A DNA stretch of 22,750 nucleotides from contig CAVGRN010000036.1 in NCBI GenBank assembly GCA_963631545.1, forward strand, positions 1 through 22,750, read 5' to 3'. Position 1 is the stretch's first letter, and each line of letters starts with the position of its first letter. The stretch comes from UBA1181 sp963631545 (lineage in GTDB: Bacteria > Bacteroidota > Bacteroidia > Bacteroidales > Paludibacteraceae). Of the stretch, positions 1-9,146 are shown piece by piece. The notes beneath the pieces are model-generated. The model was not told the DNA's origin. It did no database searches and worked only from the letters and a program-made list of their open reading frames with translations. The position numbers and the translations under genes were made by a program.

Positions 1-18
1 GGCGTAACTCGTTTTTCG

Positions 19-26
19 TATCTTTG
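19..26 (+). promoter_or_regulatory. Bacteroidota -7 promoter box for the ABC-F gene
   Basis: TATCTTTG matches the Bacteroidota sigma-ABfr -7 consensus TAxxTTTG. It lies 17 bases before the ATG at 44, a spacing close to other such boxes in this window. The -33 region would fall at or before the window edge and cannot be judged. Confidence 0.7.
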
Positions 27-43
27 TAAAAAATAAAAATCAG

Positions 44-1825
<1,782 letters not shown>

Positions 1826-1827
1826 CG

Positions 1828-3966
1828 ATGAAAAAACTGACGGAGGAAGAATTGGTGCCAGGCGGCAAGAACTACGCCAAACTGCACCCACACAAGCCCG
1901 AGAATGTTCTCTTCACAAACAGCCACCATATCCTTGTTTTCTCCGATGGAATCGTCATTTTCCGTAAAAACGAAGAACCTCCATCTGACGATTTCGGTGA
2001 GTGGCGTAACGCAGCCCTCATTCCCTTTGATGAGATTAAAAACGCAGCGGAGCAACCCGGCGGACAGCCTGAAATCCATTTCGTGGAAGATGCCGAAGAC
2101 GGAAACATCGATTTCTTCCTCGTCATCAACTCCTGTTTCTGCAAATTGCGGTGGAACGCCGCCCGAAAAACATTCCGCCCCATCTGGAAAACCCTCTTCA
2201 ACGGACAGTTGCACTGCGGAGACGGACGGGGAAATGTCGCCTTTTCATCGGGAAAATCACTGTATGTGGTAGACCGAAACGGAGCGTTAGAAAAGATTTA
2301 CACGGAAGAAAACCCCGACATAAGAATTGATAAAACCCCATCGAGAGACGAGTTCGGCATTGAGAAGCTTCTGTTTTGGTCGCCCGACGGACAGCAACTC
2401 GCCTTCTATCGGACAGACGACAGCCGCGTCGCAGAATATCCCTTGGTGAAGATACAAGACCCCATCGCCTCGGTGGAGATGATAAAATACCCAATGGCGG
2501 GAAAACCGAGCGAGGAAGTTTCCGTTGGCATCATACACGTTAAGACAAAAAAGTGCGTTTTCATCGGCACAAAACAAGATGATGCGCTGCACATCGCCCC
2601 ACCGATGAACCACAAAGAGTCGTATCTCACAAGCCTCACCTGGCTGCCCGACTCCTCGCATATTCTGCTCTGCGAGGTAGACCGTCGGCAACAATATTGC
2701 CAGACGAAGATCTATGATGCGCAAAGCGGGCAACTGCGGCAGTTCCTTTTCGACGAGCAATCAGAAACTTACGTTGAGCCGGAAGATCCGTATTTCTGCG
2801 CCGGCGCGGAGCAAATCTTCTTCCTATCCCGCCGGTCCGGCTTCAAACACTTATACCGATTGAATGTACAAGCGAACGAGATCCGCCCCATCACGCAAGG
2901 CGATTGGGAATTGGTGCAAGTGCTGCACTTCTCTGCTGCGGAACACACGTTCTATGCGCTTGCGGCCTATCCGTCGCCCACCAACCGCACCGTGCTTTGC
3001 ATCAATGCGGACACGGGCGAATGGCACACGCTGAACGACTTCCGCGGTGTGCAGATACTCTACCACAGTGCGCAAACCGCTGACTATGCCGTGTGGGAAG
3101 AACGAGCCGACTTGCCAGGGCAGTTCTACTTCAAGGGAGGAAGACTCTATAAGGAGAATGACCATTTCATTGAAAATGGCTACGACAGACCAGCAATAAA
3201 ATGCGGTTTCATCGAGAAAAATGGGGAGAATTTATACTACAGAATCACATTCCCGAAGCAGCAACGAGCGGAACGTTGCCCAGTGTTGCTCTACGTTTAC
3301 GGCGGACCGCACGTCCAGTTGATACAAGACACCTACATCCGTAGCACGAAAGGCATTGAGGAGGTGATGGCGGAGGAAGGGTTCATCACACTCTGCATCG
3401 ACCCGCGAGGCTCTGCATACCGGGGAAAGAGTTTTGAGGCTGCGATTTACCAGCACATCAACCAGCCACAGGTGGAAGACTACGATTTTGCCTTAGATTG
3501 GTTCTTTCAGAACTATGCAAATGTTGCAGACCCCACAAGGGTTGCCGTTTACGGCTGGAGTTTCGGTGGATGTATGACGATTACGATGTTGCTGAATTCG
3601 CGGCATAAATTCGCCATTGGTGTTGCCGGCGGTGCGGTGGTGGATTGGCGGTACTACGAGGTGATGTACACAGAGCGGTATATGGGTGAATTGTCCGATG
3701 AAACCGATGATTTTTATCGGCAGTGCGACTTGCGACAGCAAATCTCACGGCTCAACACGCCGCTTTACCTCATTCATTGCGACAACGACCCCGTTGTGCT
3801 TTGGCAGCACACCCTCTCGCTGCTGCAAAAGGTGAATAGAGAAACGGAAGTCGGTACATTCGTCAACTATTACGTCTACCCAGGGCATCCGCACAACGTA
3901 TCGGGGGCGGAGCGAGTGCAACTGACGAGGAAAATACGGAGTATCTTCGCATTTCTGAATAGATAG
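1828..3966 (+). CDS. S9 family (dipeptidyl peptidase IV-like) serine peptidase, no signal peptide
   Basis: A 712-residue protein with an N-terminal beta-propeller-like region (about 1-460) and a C-terminal alpha/beta-hydrolase domain. Catalytic residues visible are Ser578 in GWSFGG, Asp654 in HCDNDPV and His689 in YPGHPHN. The oxyanion-region motif YVYGGPH precedes the nucleophile by about 85 residues, as in family S9. A segment DEFGIEK...FWSPDG near residues 174-187 corresponds to the region where true DPP IV enzymes carry an N-terminus-binding Glu pair; here an Asp174-Glu175 pair is present, so dipeptidyl specificity is uncertain. The N-terminus (MKKLTEEELVPGG) has no hydrophobic segment, unlike secreted Bacteroidota DPP IV homologues, so a cytoplasmic enzyme is inferred. 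It starts 2 bases after the ABC-F stop and is probably cotranscribed with it. Confidence 0.88.
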   Translation: MKKLTEEELVPGGKNYAKLHPHKPENVLFTNSHHILVFSDGIVIFRKNEEPPSDDFGEWRNAALIPFDEIKNAAEQPGGQPEIHFVEDAEDGNIDFFLVINSCFCKLRWNAARKTFRPIWKTLFNGQLHCGDGRGNVAFSSGKSLYVVDRNGALEKIYTEENPDIRIDKTPSRDEFGIEKLLFWSPDGQQLAFYRTDDSRVAEYPLVKIQDPIASVEMIKYPMAGKPSEEVSVGIIHVKTKKCVFIGTKQDDALHIAPPMNHKESYLTSLTWLPDSSHILLCEVDRRQQYCQTKIYDAQSGQLRQFLFDEQSETYVEPEDPYFCAGAEQIFFLSRRSGFKHLYRLNVQANEIRPITQGDWELVQVLHFSAAEHTFYALAAYPSPTNRTVLCINADTGEWHTLNDFRGVQILYHSAQTADYAVWEERADLPGQFYFKGGRLYKENDHFIENGYDRPAIKCGFIEKNGENLYYRITFPKQQRAERCPVLLYVYGGPHVQLIQDTYIRSTKGIEEVMAEEGFITLCIDPRGSAYRGKSFEAAIYQHINQPQVEDYDFALDWFFQNYANVADPTRVAVYGWSFGGCMTITMLLNSRHKFAIGVAGGAVVDWRYYEVMYTERYMGELSDETDDFYRQCDLRQQISRLNTPLYLIHCDNDPVVLWQHTLSLLQKVNRETEVGTFVNYYVYPGHPHNVSGAERVQLTRKIRSIFAFLNR

Positions 3967-3986
3967 GGGCGGAAATTTCCAATTCT

Positions 3987-4114
3987 TTATTCCACCAGCC
4001 ATTCTCCAATCGTCCCCGTCTCAGAAGAGAATATATCAAATCCGTCTTATCAACGTAAACGTAGTCTTTTTTGATGACTTGCTCAAATGTTTGTATGCCG
4101 ACTGGGTACTTCAT
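3987..4114 (-). pseudogene. Deletion scar of an AAA-ATPase-like / PD-(D/E)XK nuclease family gene
   Basis: Reading leftward from the ATG at 4114, the first ~30 codons (MKYPVGIQTFEQVI..YVYVDKTDLIY) match the conserved N-terminus of the large Bacteroidota family usually annotated as AAA-ATPase-like domain plus PD-(D/E)XK nuclease (PF09820/PF08011, about 500-580 residues). The P-loop region that normally follows is missing. After a +1 frame change near 4034-4030, the sequence reads FSSETGTIGEWLVE and then TAA at 3989-3987, which resembles the conserved C-terminal end of the same family. I infer that one internal deletion of roughly 1.4 kb fused both ends out of frame, leaving promoter, start and stop. 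In the original frame the ORF runs on into the S9 gene region and looks non-genuine. Short, but both ends are recognisable. Confidence 0.7.
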
Positions 4115-4131
4115 ATCGCTCCGGTTTTCCG

Positions 4132-4139
4132 CAAATTTA
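4132..4139 (-). promoter_or_regulatory. -7 promoter box of the deleted gene
   Basis: On the minus strand this reads TAAATTTG, matching TAxxTTTG, 17 bases before the ATG at 4114. The same spacing is seen at the ABC-F gene. It supports the view that the scar keeps the intact 5' end of a former gene. Confidence 0.5.
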
Positions 4140-4181
4140 GTTGGGAAAAACTCTCATTCCTAATTTCTCATTTTCCAATTT

Positions 4182-4232
4182 AAAAAGCAGTGCGCCACCC
4201 TAAGGCAGCACATCGTTTTCATTCTGCTTTTT
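4182..4232. repeat. Long inverted repeat with nested hairpin and terminal A/T runs
   Basis: AAAAAGCAG at 4182-4190 is perfectly complementary to CTGCTTTTT at 4224-4232. Inside it, GTGC-GCC at 4190-4196 can pair with GGC-A-GCAC at 4204-4211. T runs follow on either strand, so it may act as a bidirectional terminator for the S9 operon (+), about 215 bases upstream, and for minus-strand transcripts. The rest of 4115-4362 shows no gene. Confidence 0.45.
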
Positions 4233-4292
4233 GAAATGCAATCCCATCGCAGTGTGAATTCCCATTGAACTAATATGTTGTTTCCCAATGAG

Positions 4293-4323
4293 AAAGGGGA
4301 TGCGCCTGTTTCGGCACACCCCC
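4293..4323 (-). terminator. Terminator after the DUF2023 gene
   Basis: On the minus strand an 11-base-pair stem pairs 4313-4323 with 4296-4306 (two G-T wobbles), with a six-base loop, and is followed by TTTCTCAT, a weak U tract. It starts 40 bases after the DUF2023 stop codon. Confidence 0.6.
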
Positions 4324-4362
4324 TTAGGTTCAGGTAGACAAATCTTTCTTTGATCAGCGACA

Positions 4363-4749
4363 TCAAGCCGCAGCCGAGTCTCCGCAGGCTGCCCCGTTTT
4401 TGCAACGCTGCTTGCGCTCGCAAAAACGCGTGCATTGCTTGCAGATGTCATAGCCTAAGAGCGCGCCTAAGATGAAATCTTCCTCGGGCGTGAGCTGGTT
4501 CAGCGGACGGCTGATGAAGTTTTTTATCACCGCCAAGCACGCCGGCTCGCCAAAGTAGAGGTTGACATTCTGGCTGTTCACCTCCTGCCTCAGGTAGGGT
4601 ATCTCCTGACTCTCGAGGCGGCGGCACGCCATATCGGCATACTGCACGTCCAACGTGTAGAGAACCAAGTTGCGCACTCCCTTTTTGAACTCGTATATGT
4701 GGTTGGCAAGAACCTTGAATTCGCTTGGCACTGACGACGCTTTTTTCAT
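4363..4749 (-). CDS. DUF2023 family protein with cysteine-rich tail
   Basis: A 128-residue protein matching the small DUF2023 (PF09633) family, which has no assigned function and is often found next to flavodoxin. The start at 4749 (MKKASSVPSEF) is preferred over an upstream in-frame ATG at 4818, because the extra 23 residues look unlike the family and would cover most of the intergenic spacer. The core (about 10-100) carries LANHIYEFKKGVRNLVLYTL and a Leu/Tyr-rich helix region. The tail has five cysteines spaced C-x2-C-x3-C-x5-C-x5-C at residues 103-122, suggestive of metal or cluster binding. It lies 92 bases downstream of the flavodoxin gene and is probably on the same transcript, which suggests a flavodoxin-linked redox role; that role is inference. 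Confidence 0.8.
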   Translation of the reverse strand: MKKASSVPSEFKVLANHIYEFKKGVRNLVLYTLDVQYADMACRRLESQEIPYLRQEVNSQNVNLYFGEPACLAVIKNFISRPLNQLTPEEDFILGALLGYDICKQCTRFCERKQRCKNGAACGDSAAA

Positions 4750-4841
4750 AATTTGCGAACTTAAAAAGACGTGAATAACAATCTTAGAATGAAGAAAAAC
4801 ATTTATCTGACCGCTCAAGCGGAGTGGTTTTGAAACTCAGT

Positions 4842-5336
4842 TTAGAGGCTCAGCGAACCCACCCAGGCGGCGATGCGGCTGTCTGTCTTGTCCGACTCGT
4901 TGGTCTCGTCCAACGCTAAGCCCACGAAGTGGTCGCCCTCCACCGAGATGGATGAGTCGAACGTGTACCCGTCGGTAGAAACCGCGCCGACGAACGTTGC
5001 GCCGCTATCTTTCAAATCTTTGTAGATGAGGCCGATGGCATCGCAGAAAGTGTCGCTGTACGAACTGCTGTCGCCTACGCCGAAGATGGCGATTTTCTTT
5101 CCTTTCAGGTCGGCAGACTTGAAGGCTTTGATGCCGTCATACCAATCGTCTTGCATATCGCCGCAGCCCCAAGTGGAGCTTCCCAAAACCAAGGCGTCGT
5201 AGCCGTTCACCATCTCTGCGGTCGCATCGGACACTGCGTGTACATCTGCCGCGCCAACGCCCAATGCTTCTGCGATTTTCCCTGCTATCTCCTCCGTCAC
5301 TCCGGTGCTTGAACCGTAAAACACTCCTATTTTCAT
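4842..5336 (-). CDS. fldA: Flavodoxin (FMN electron carrier)
   Basis: A 164-residue flavodoxin. The phosphate-binding loop GSSTGVTEE lies at residues 8-16, the first FMN-flanking loop SSTWGCGDMQDDW near 53-65 carries a Trp, and the second FMN loop GVGDSSSYSDTF is near 91-102 with Tyr98. The length and the segment after residue 110 fit long-chain flavodoxins. Low-potential electron transfer in the cytoplasm, replacing ferredoxin, is the family role. The acidic composition and the start MKIGVFYGSSTG are typical. A -7 box (5388-5395) lies about 50 bases upstream; DUF2023 follows downstream. Confidence 0.95.
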   Translation of the reverse strand: MKIGVFYGSSTGVTEEIAGKIAEALGVGAADVHAVSDATAEMVNGYDALVLGSSTWGCGDMQDDWYDGIKAFKSADLKGKKIAIFGVGDSSSYSDTFCDAIGLIYKDLKDSGATFVGAVSTDGYTFDSSISVEGDHFVGLALDETNESDKTDSRIAAWVGSLSL

Positions 5337-5387
5337 GATTTTATTGTTATTTGTTGATACTCTTGCTTGATTCCTATTCTCACGCTA

Positions 5388-5395
5388 CAAAAATA
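5388..5395 (-). promoter_or_regulatory. -7 promoter box for the flavodoxin gene
   Basis: The minus strand reads TATTTTTG, matching TAxxTTTG, 51 bases before the flavodoxin ATG. I could not find a -33 TTTG at the ideal 19-21 base spacing, so this is provisional. Confidence 0.5.
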
Positions 5396-5482
5396 GCGTC
5401 TGCTAAGCGAACGGAAAATACCAAGATGTGGCGAAATTTGGGTCGGAGGGGTAGTTATTTGTTGGGAGTTTTTAGAATTTAG

Positions 5483-5519
5483 AAAAAAGGGGAAAACTCC
5501 TTTTTGAGAAGTCTCCCCC
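5483..5519 (-). terminator. Terminator after carB
   Basis: On the minus strand 5519-5510 pairs with 5498-5489 over ten base pairs (GGGG/CCCC base, two G-T wobbles), followed by six Ts. A smaller perfect hairpin (GGTGC / GCACC, 3-base loop) at 5531-5543 lies between it and the carB stop. Together they give a convincing end for the carB transcript. Confidence 0.8.
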
Positions 5520-5548
5520 GTATAAGACAAGGTGCTACGCACCGCTTT

Positions 5549-8500
5549 TTAATACTCTTGCCAGCTCTTGATTTGGATGTCGTTCTCCTTCATCTCGCAG
5601 AATGCCTTGATGAACGCGCTTGCGAGGCGGGCGTTGGTCATCAGCGGGATGTTGTGGTCGATGGCGGAGCGGCGAATCTTGTAGCCGTTGGTCTGCTCGC
5701 GCTTCGTGTGGTTTTTAGGGATGTTGATCACCAAGTCTACCAGATGCTCTTGCAGCAGCGAGAGGATGTTCGCGTTGTGGTTCTGCTCGTCTGGCCAGCT
5801 GACGGTGGTGGCTTCAACGCCGTGTTCCTTCAGGAAGTTGCAAGTTCCCTCTGTCGCGTAGATCTTGTAGTTGTGGGCAGCGAGGAGTTTGCAAGCGTCG
5901 AGCAAGTCCACTTTCCCGCGGATGTCGCCCGAAGATACCATCACGCCCTTCTGCGGGATCTTGTAGCCCACGGAGAGCAGGGCGTTGATCAACGCCTCGT
6001 TGAAGTCGGCTCCCATGCAGCCCACCTCGCCCGTAGACGACATATCCACGCCTAAGATTGGGTCTGCCTTGTGCAATCTCGCGAACGAGAATTGCGAAGC
6101 CTTGACACCCACATATTCGATGTCGGTGGTCGAAGTGTCGGCTTTCTCCACTGGGACGTCGAGCATTATTTTCGTGGCAGTCTCGATGAAGTTCCTCTTC
6201 AAGATTTTCGATACGAATGGGAAGCTACGGGAAGAGCGGAGGTTGCACTCAATCACCTTCACCGCGTTGTCTTTGGCGAGGAATTGGATGTTGAACGGAC
6301 CGCTGATGTTCAGCTCCTTGGCGATTTTCTTGCTCACCTTCTTGATTTGGCGGGCGGTTTCAAGGTAAATCTTCTGCGCTGGGAACACCAAAGTGGCGTC
6401 GCCCGAGTGTACGCCGGCGAACTCCACATGCTCCGAAATGGCAGATTCGATGATTTCGCCGTTCTTTGCCACTGCGTCGAACTCGATTTCCTTCGCACCT
6501 TGCAGGAATGATGAAACAACCACAGGATACTCTTTCGATACTTTGGCAGCCATCTTCAAGAAGGTTTCCATTTGCTCGCGGTTGTAGCAGACGTTCATCG
6601 CTGCGCCCGAGAGAACGTAGGATGGACGGATCAGCACTGGGAAGCCCACCTCGGCGATGAATTGGTCGATGTCCTCCGGACTGGTCAACTCGCCCCAGCG
6701 AGGCTGGTCGATGCCGAGTTGGTCGAGCATAGCCGAGAATTTGTGTCGGTTCTCCGCACGGTCGATAGAAACTGGCGACGTGCCTAACACTGGCACATTC
6801 TGGCGATACAGCTTCATAGCGAGGTTGTTCGGAATCTGTCCACCCACGGAAACAATCACTCCCTTAGGATTCTCCAAATCGATGACATCCAACACGCGTT
6901 CGAAGCTCAACTCGTCGAAGTAGAGGCGGTCGCACATATCATAGTCGGTCGAAACGGTTTCGGGGTTATAGTTGATCATAATCGACTTATAGCCCAATTT
7001 GCGCGCGGTTTGCACGGCATTCACCGAACACCAGTCGAACTCAACCGATGAGCCGATGCGGTATGCGCCCGAACCCAGCACCACGATGTTCTTGTCATTG
7101 CGGTAGGAGTAGTCGATGGCATGCTCCGTCGCGCCGTAGGTCATATAGAGGTAGTTGGTGAGTTCTGGATGCTCCGAAGCCACGGTGTTGATGCGGCGCA
7201 CAACAGGCTGGATGCCCTGCTTCTTACGCAGCGCACGCACGCGCAACATCTCCTTCTCCATGTTTCCGGCAGGATTTTCGGTGTAGCGTGCGATTTGGAA
7301 GTCGGAGAAGCCCAGACGCTTAGCCTCGCGCATCACGTCGGCAGGGATGTCTTCGATTTTCTTGTATTGGGAGATGACTTTCGTGTAGTCGACGATGTTC
7401 TTCAGCTTGCCGATGAACCACTTGTCAATCTTCGTGAGGTCGACGATGCGCTCCACGGTGTAGCCTTTTTCAAGTGCGGCGGCGATGGCGAAGATGCGGA
7501 GATCCGTTGGGTGGGACAGCTCCTTGTCCAAATCGGAGAACTCAAGGTCTTGGTTGCCCACGAATCCGTGCATGCCCTGGCCGATCATACGGAGTCCCTT
7601 TTGGATGATCTCCTCAAAAGATTTACCGATAGACATAATCTCGCCGACAGACTTCATCGAGGAGTTAATCTCGCGGTCTACGCCGACGAACTTGGAGAGA
7701 TCCCAGCGAGGAATCTTCACAATCATATAATCTACTGATGGAGCGACGTATGCGGAGTTTGGCGTACCCATCTCGCCGATTTGATCGAGCGAGTAGCCCA
7801 ATGCCAACTTGGCAGCCACGAAAGCCAACGGGTAGCCCGAAGCCTTAGAGGCAAGTGCCGACGAGCGGCTGAGGCGGGCGTTGATCTCGATGATGCGGTA
7901 GTCGTTCGTCTCGGCGTTGAAGGCGAACTGGATGTTGCACTCGCCGACGATGCCGATGTGGCGCACCACCTTCTTCGAGATCTCCTGCAACATGCTGATT
8001 TGCTGTTCCGTAAGGGAGATGATTGGGGCAACGACGATACTCTCGCCGGTGTGGATGCCGAGTGGGTCGAAGTTTTCCATAGGAACGACGGTGAAGCAGT
8101 GGTCGTTCTTGTCGCGGATCACCTCAAACTCAATTTCCTTCCAGCCTTTGAGCGACTCCTCTACGAGGATTTGCTTGGAGTGAGCCAACGCGCTGTCGCA
8201 CAGCTCGACGAACTCCTCCTCGTTGGCGCAGATGCCCGAGCCGAGTCCGCCAAGGGCGTAGGCCGAGCGCACCATTACGGGGTAGCCGATGCGGCGTGCC
8301 ACGGTGAGGGCGTCGTCCATACTCTCCACGGCTTGCGATACTGGGGTTTTAGCGGCGATCTCGTTCAGTTTCTTCACGAAGAGGTCGCGGTCTTCGGTGA
8401 TCATAATGGCGTCGACTGATGTGCCGAGCACCTGCACGCCGTATTTCTCTAACACGCCAGAGGTGTAGAGCTCCGTACCGCAGTTGAGGGCGGTCTGCCC

Positions 8501-8770
8501 GCCGAACGCCAAGAGGATGCCGTCTGGCTGCTCCTTCTTGATGATTTCCTCCACGAAGTAGGGGGTGATAGGCAGGAAGTAGACCTTGTCGGCCACGCCG
8601 TCCGAAGTCTGGATAGTGGCGATGTTCGGATTGATCAACACGGTTGAGATGCCTTCTTCGCGCATAGCCTTCAGAGCCTGGGAGCCGGAGTAGTCGAACT
8701 CGCCCGCTTGGCCGATCTTGAGCGCACCCGAACCCAACAAAATAACTTTCCTTACTTTCTGAGTTTTCAT
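5549..8770 (-). CDS. carB: Carbamoyl-phosphate synthase large subunit
   Basis: A 1073-residue protein, the usual CarB length. It makes carbamoyl phosphate from bicarbonate, ATP and ammonia channelled from CarA, feeding pyrimidine and arginine synthesis. The two homologous ATP-grasp halves start with LGSGALKIGQAGEFDYSG (about residue 12) and LGSGAYRIGSSVEFDW (about 560); a helical oligomerisation region lies between. The C-terminal ~135 residues form the MGS-like allosteric domain (KGVMVSSGDIRGK, ATEGT). Several segments, such as GVHSGDATLVFPAQ and SSRSFPFVSK, resemble eukaryotic CPS more than the E. coli enzyme. No carA is in this window, so the partner subunit must be encoded elsewhere. It is preceded by a promoter, a short leader ORF and a terminator, which suggests attenuation control. 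Confidence 0.96.
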   Translation of the reverse strand: MKTQKVRKVILLGSGALKIGQAGEFDYSGSQALKAMREEGISTVLINPNIATIQTSDGVADKVYFLPITPYFVEEIIKKEQPDGILLAFGGQTALNCGTELYTSGVLEKYGVQVLGTSVDAIMITEDRDLFVKKLNEIAAKTPVSQAVESMDDALTVARRIGYPVMVRSAYALGGLGSGICANEEEFVELCDSALAHSKQILVEESLKGWKEIEFEVIRDKNDHCFTVVPMENFDPLGIHTGESIVVAPIISLTEQQISMLQEISKKVVRHIGIVGECNIQFAFNAETNDYRIIEINARLSRSSALASKASGYPLAFVAAKLALGYSLDQIGEMGTPNSAYVAPSVDYMIVKIPRWDLSKFVGVDREINSSMKSVGEIMSIGKSFEEIIQKGLRMIGQGMHGFVGNQDLEFSDLDKELSHPTDLRIFAIAAALEKGYTVERIVDLTKIDKWFIGKLKNIVDYTKVISQYKKIEDIPADVMREAKRLGFSDFQIARYTENPAGNMEKEMLRVRALRKKQGIQPVVRRINTVASEHPELTNYLYMTYGATEHAIDYSYRNDKNIVVLGSGAYRIGSSVEFDWCSVNAVQTARKLGYKSIMINYNPETVSTDYDMCDRLYFDELSFERVLDVIDLENPKGVIVSVGGQIPNNLAMKLYRQNVPVLGTSPVSIDRAENRHKFSAMLDQLGIDQPRWGELTSPEDIDQFIAEVGFPVLIRPSYVLSGAAMNVCYNREQMETFLKMAAKVSKEYPVVVSSFLQGAKEIEFDAVAKNGEIIESAISEHVEFAGVHSGDATLVFPAQKIYLETARQIKKVSKKIAKELNISGPFNIQFLAKDNAVKVIECNLRSSRSFPFVSKILKRNFIETATKIMLDVPVEKADTSTTDIEYVGVKASQFSFARLHKADPILGVDMSSTGEVGCMGADFNEALINALLSVGYKIPQKGVMVSSGDIRGKVDLLDACKLLAAHNYKIYATEGTCNFLKEHGVEATTVSWPDEQNHNANILSLLQEHLVDLVINIPKNHTKREQTNGYKIRRSAIDHNIPLMTNARLASAFIKAFCEMKENDIQIKSWQEY

Positions 8771-8809
8771 ACACTTATATTTTTTTCGATTTCAATTTCT
8801 TTCAGACAT

Positions 8810-8836
8810 AAAAAAAGCGAGGGCAAAAGCCACCGC
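8810..8836 (-). terminator. Intrinsic terminator in the carB leader (putative attenuator)
   Basis: On the minus strand GCGGTGGC (8836-8829) pairs with GCCCTCGC (8824-8817) across a TTTT loop: seven of eight positions pair (one G-T wobble, one T/C mismatch), and seven Ts follow. It lies downstream of the carB promoter and 39 bases before the carB ATG, so it must be read through for carB expression. The leader ORF stop codon (8839-8837) directly abuts the stem. Confidence 0.75.
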
Positions 8837-8920
8837 CTAAAAGGAAAAACGAACAACCGAACATCCCAAAGATGCTTTCACAAAAACAAAATGCGAACGA
8901 AGGGTCGTCTGTTTAATCAT
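8837..8920 (-). CDS. Putative carB leader peptide (27 residues)
   Basis: A short ORF in the carB leader begins with ATG at 8920-8918, preceded by a good purine-rich site (TAAGGAAAAG directly upstream), stronger than those of most genes here. It ends with TAG touching the terminator stem. The peptide has Arg at 8 and 24, Phe at 11, 13, 25 and 27 and five Val; its codons contain long T runs (CATTTTGTTTTTG, CGTTTTTCCTTTT). A small pause-type hairpin (8876-8871 with 8865-8860) lies midway. This resembles the arrangement of the E. coli pyrBI leader, where UTP-dependent polymerase pausing sets ribosome coupling. The function is inferred from layout only; in-frame extension upstream to 9052 is unlikely because it crosses the promoter. 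Confidence 0.55.
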   Translation of the reverse strand: MIKQTTLRSHFVFVKASLGCSVVRFSF

Positions 8921-8945
8921 CTTTTCCTTATTCCTGAATTTCTGG

Positions 8946-8953
8946 CAAAGGTA
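8946..8953 (-). promoter_or_regulatory. -7 promoter box for the carB leader transcript
   Basis: The minus strand reads TACCTTTG, a perfect TAxxTTTG match, 25 bases before the leader ORF and 175 bases before carB. An RNA starting just downstream would carry the leader ORF and the terminator hairpin. Confidence 0.7.
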
Positions 8954-9007
8954 CATTATTATTTTGAGAAAAACGGAGAGTTGGGGCCGGGGAATTTTCA
9001 CGCAAGG

Positions 9008-9033
9008 GCAGAAAACACGATTTGTGGTTCTGC
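9008..9033. repeat. Imperfect hairpin upstream of the carB promoter
   Basis: GCAGAA (9008-9013) pairs with TTCTGC (9028-9033), and CAC (9016-9018) with GTG (9024-9026). There is no T run on either strand, so it is not an obvious terminator; it could be an operator-like element or chance. Apart from this, the carB promoter and the terminator at 9087-9114, I see nothing in 8954-9146. Confidence 0.3.
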
Positions 9034-9086
9034 TTTGCCAATGCTCCACCACGCTTCGCTATTGATTGATCAGAACGTCGAGCAAG

Positions 9087-9114
9087 AAAAAAGCGGACCC
9101 CTTGCGGAATCCGC
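9087..9114 (-). terminator. Terminator after the VWA/coiled-coil gene
   Basis: On the minus strand a nine-base-pair stem (9114-9106 with 9101-9093, two G-T wobbles) closes a GCAA tetraloop of the GNRA class and is followed by six Ts. It begins 32 bases after the stop codon at 9147. Confidence 0.85.
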
Positions 9115-9146
9115 CCTATCAAGTTTTGTTTGCGTTTGGGTGTGGG

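Noticed and set aside
4160..4451. Two minus-strand frames of 83-91 codons downstream of and overlapping the DUF2023 gene
   Set aside because: They overlap the DUF2023 coding end and two hairpins, have no family resemblance and no ribosome site.
5504..8419. Several plus-strand open frames of 120-210 codons inside carB
   Set aside because: All lie antisense to a clear full-length carB and show the composition expected from reading its complement.
8921..9052. Extension of the carB leader ORF to 71 codons
   Set aside because: It would run through the promoter box at 8946-8953; the ATG at 8920 has the good ribosome site.
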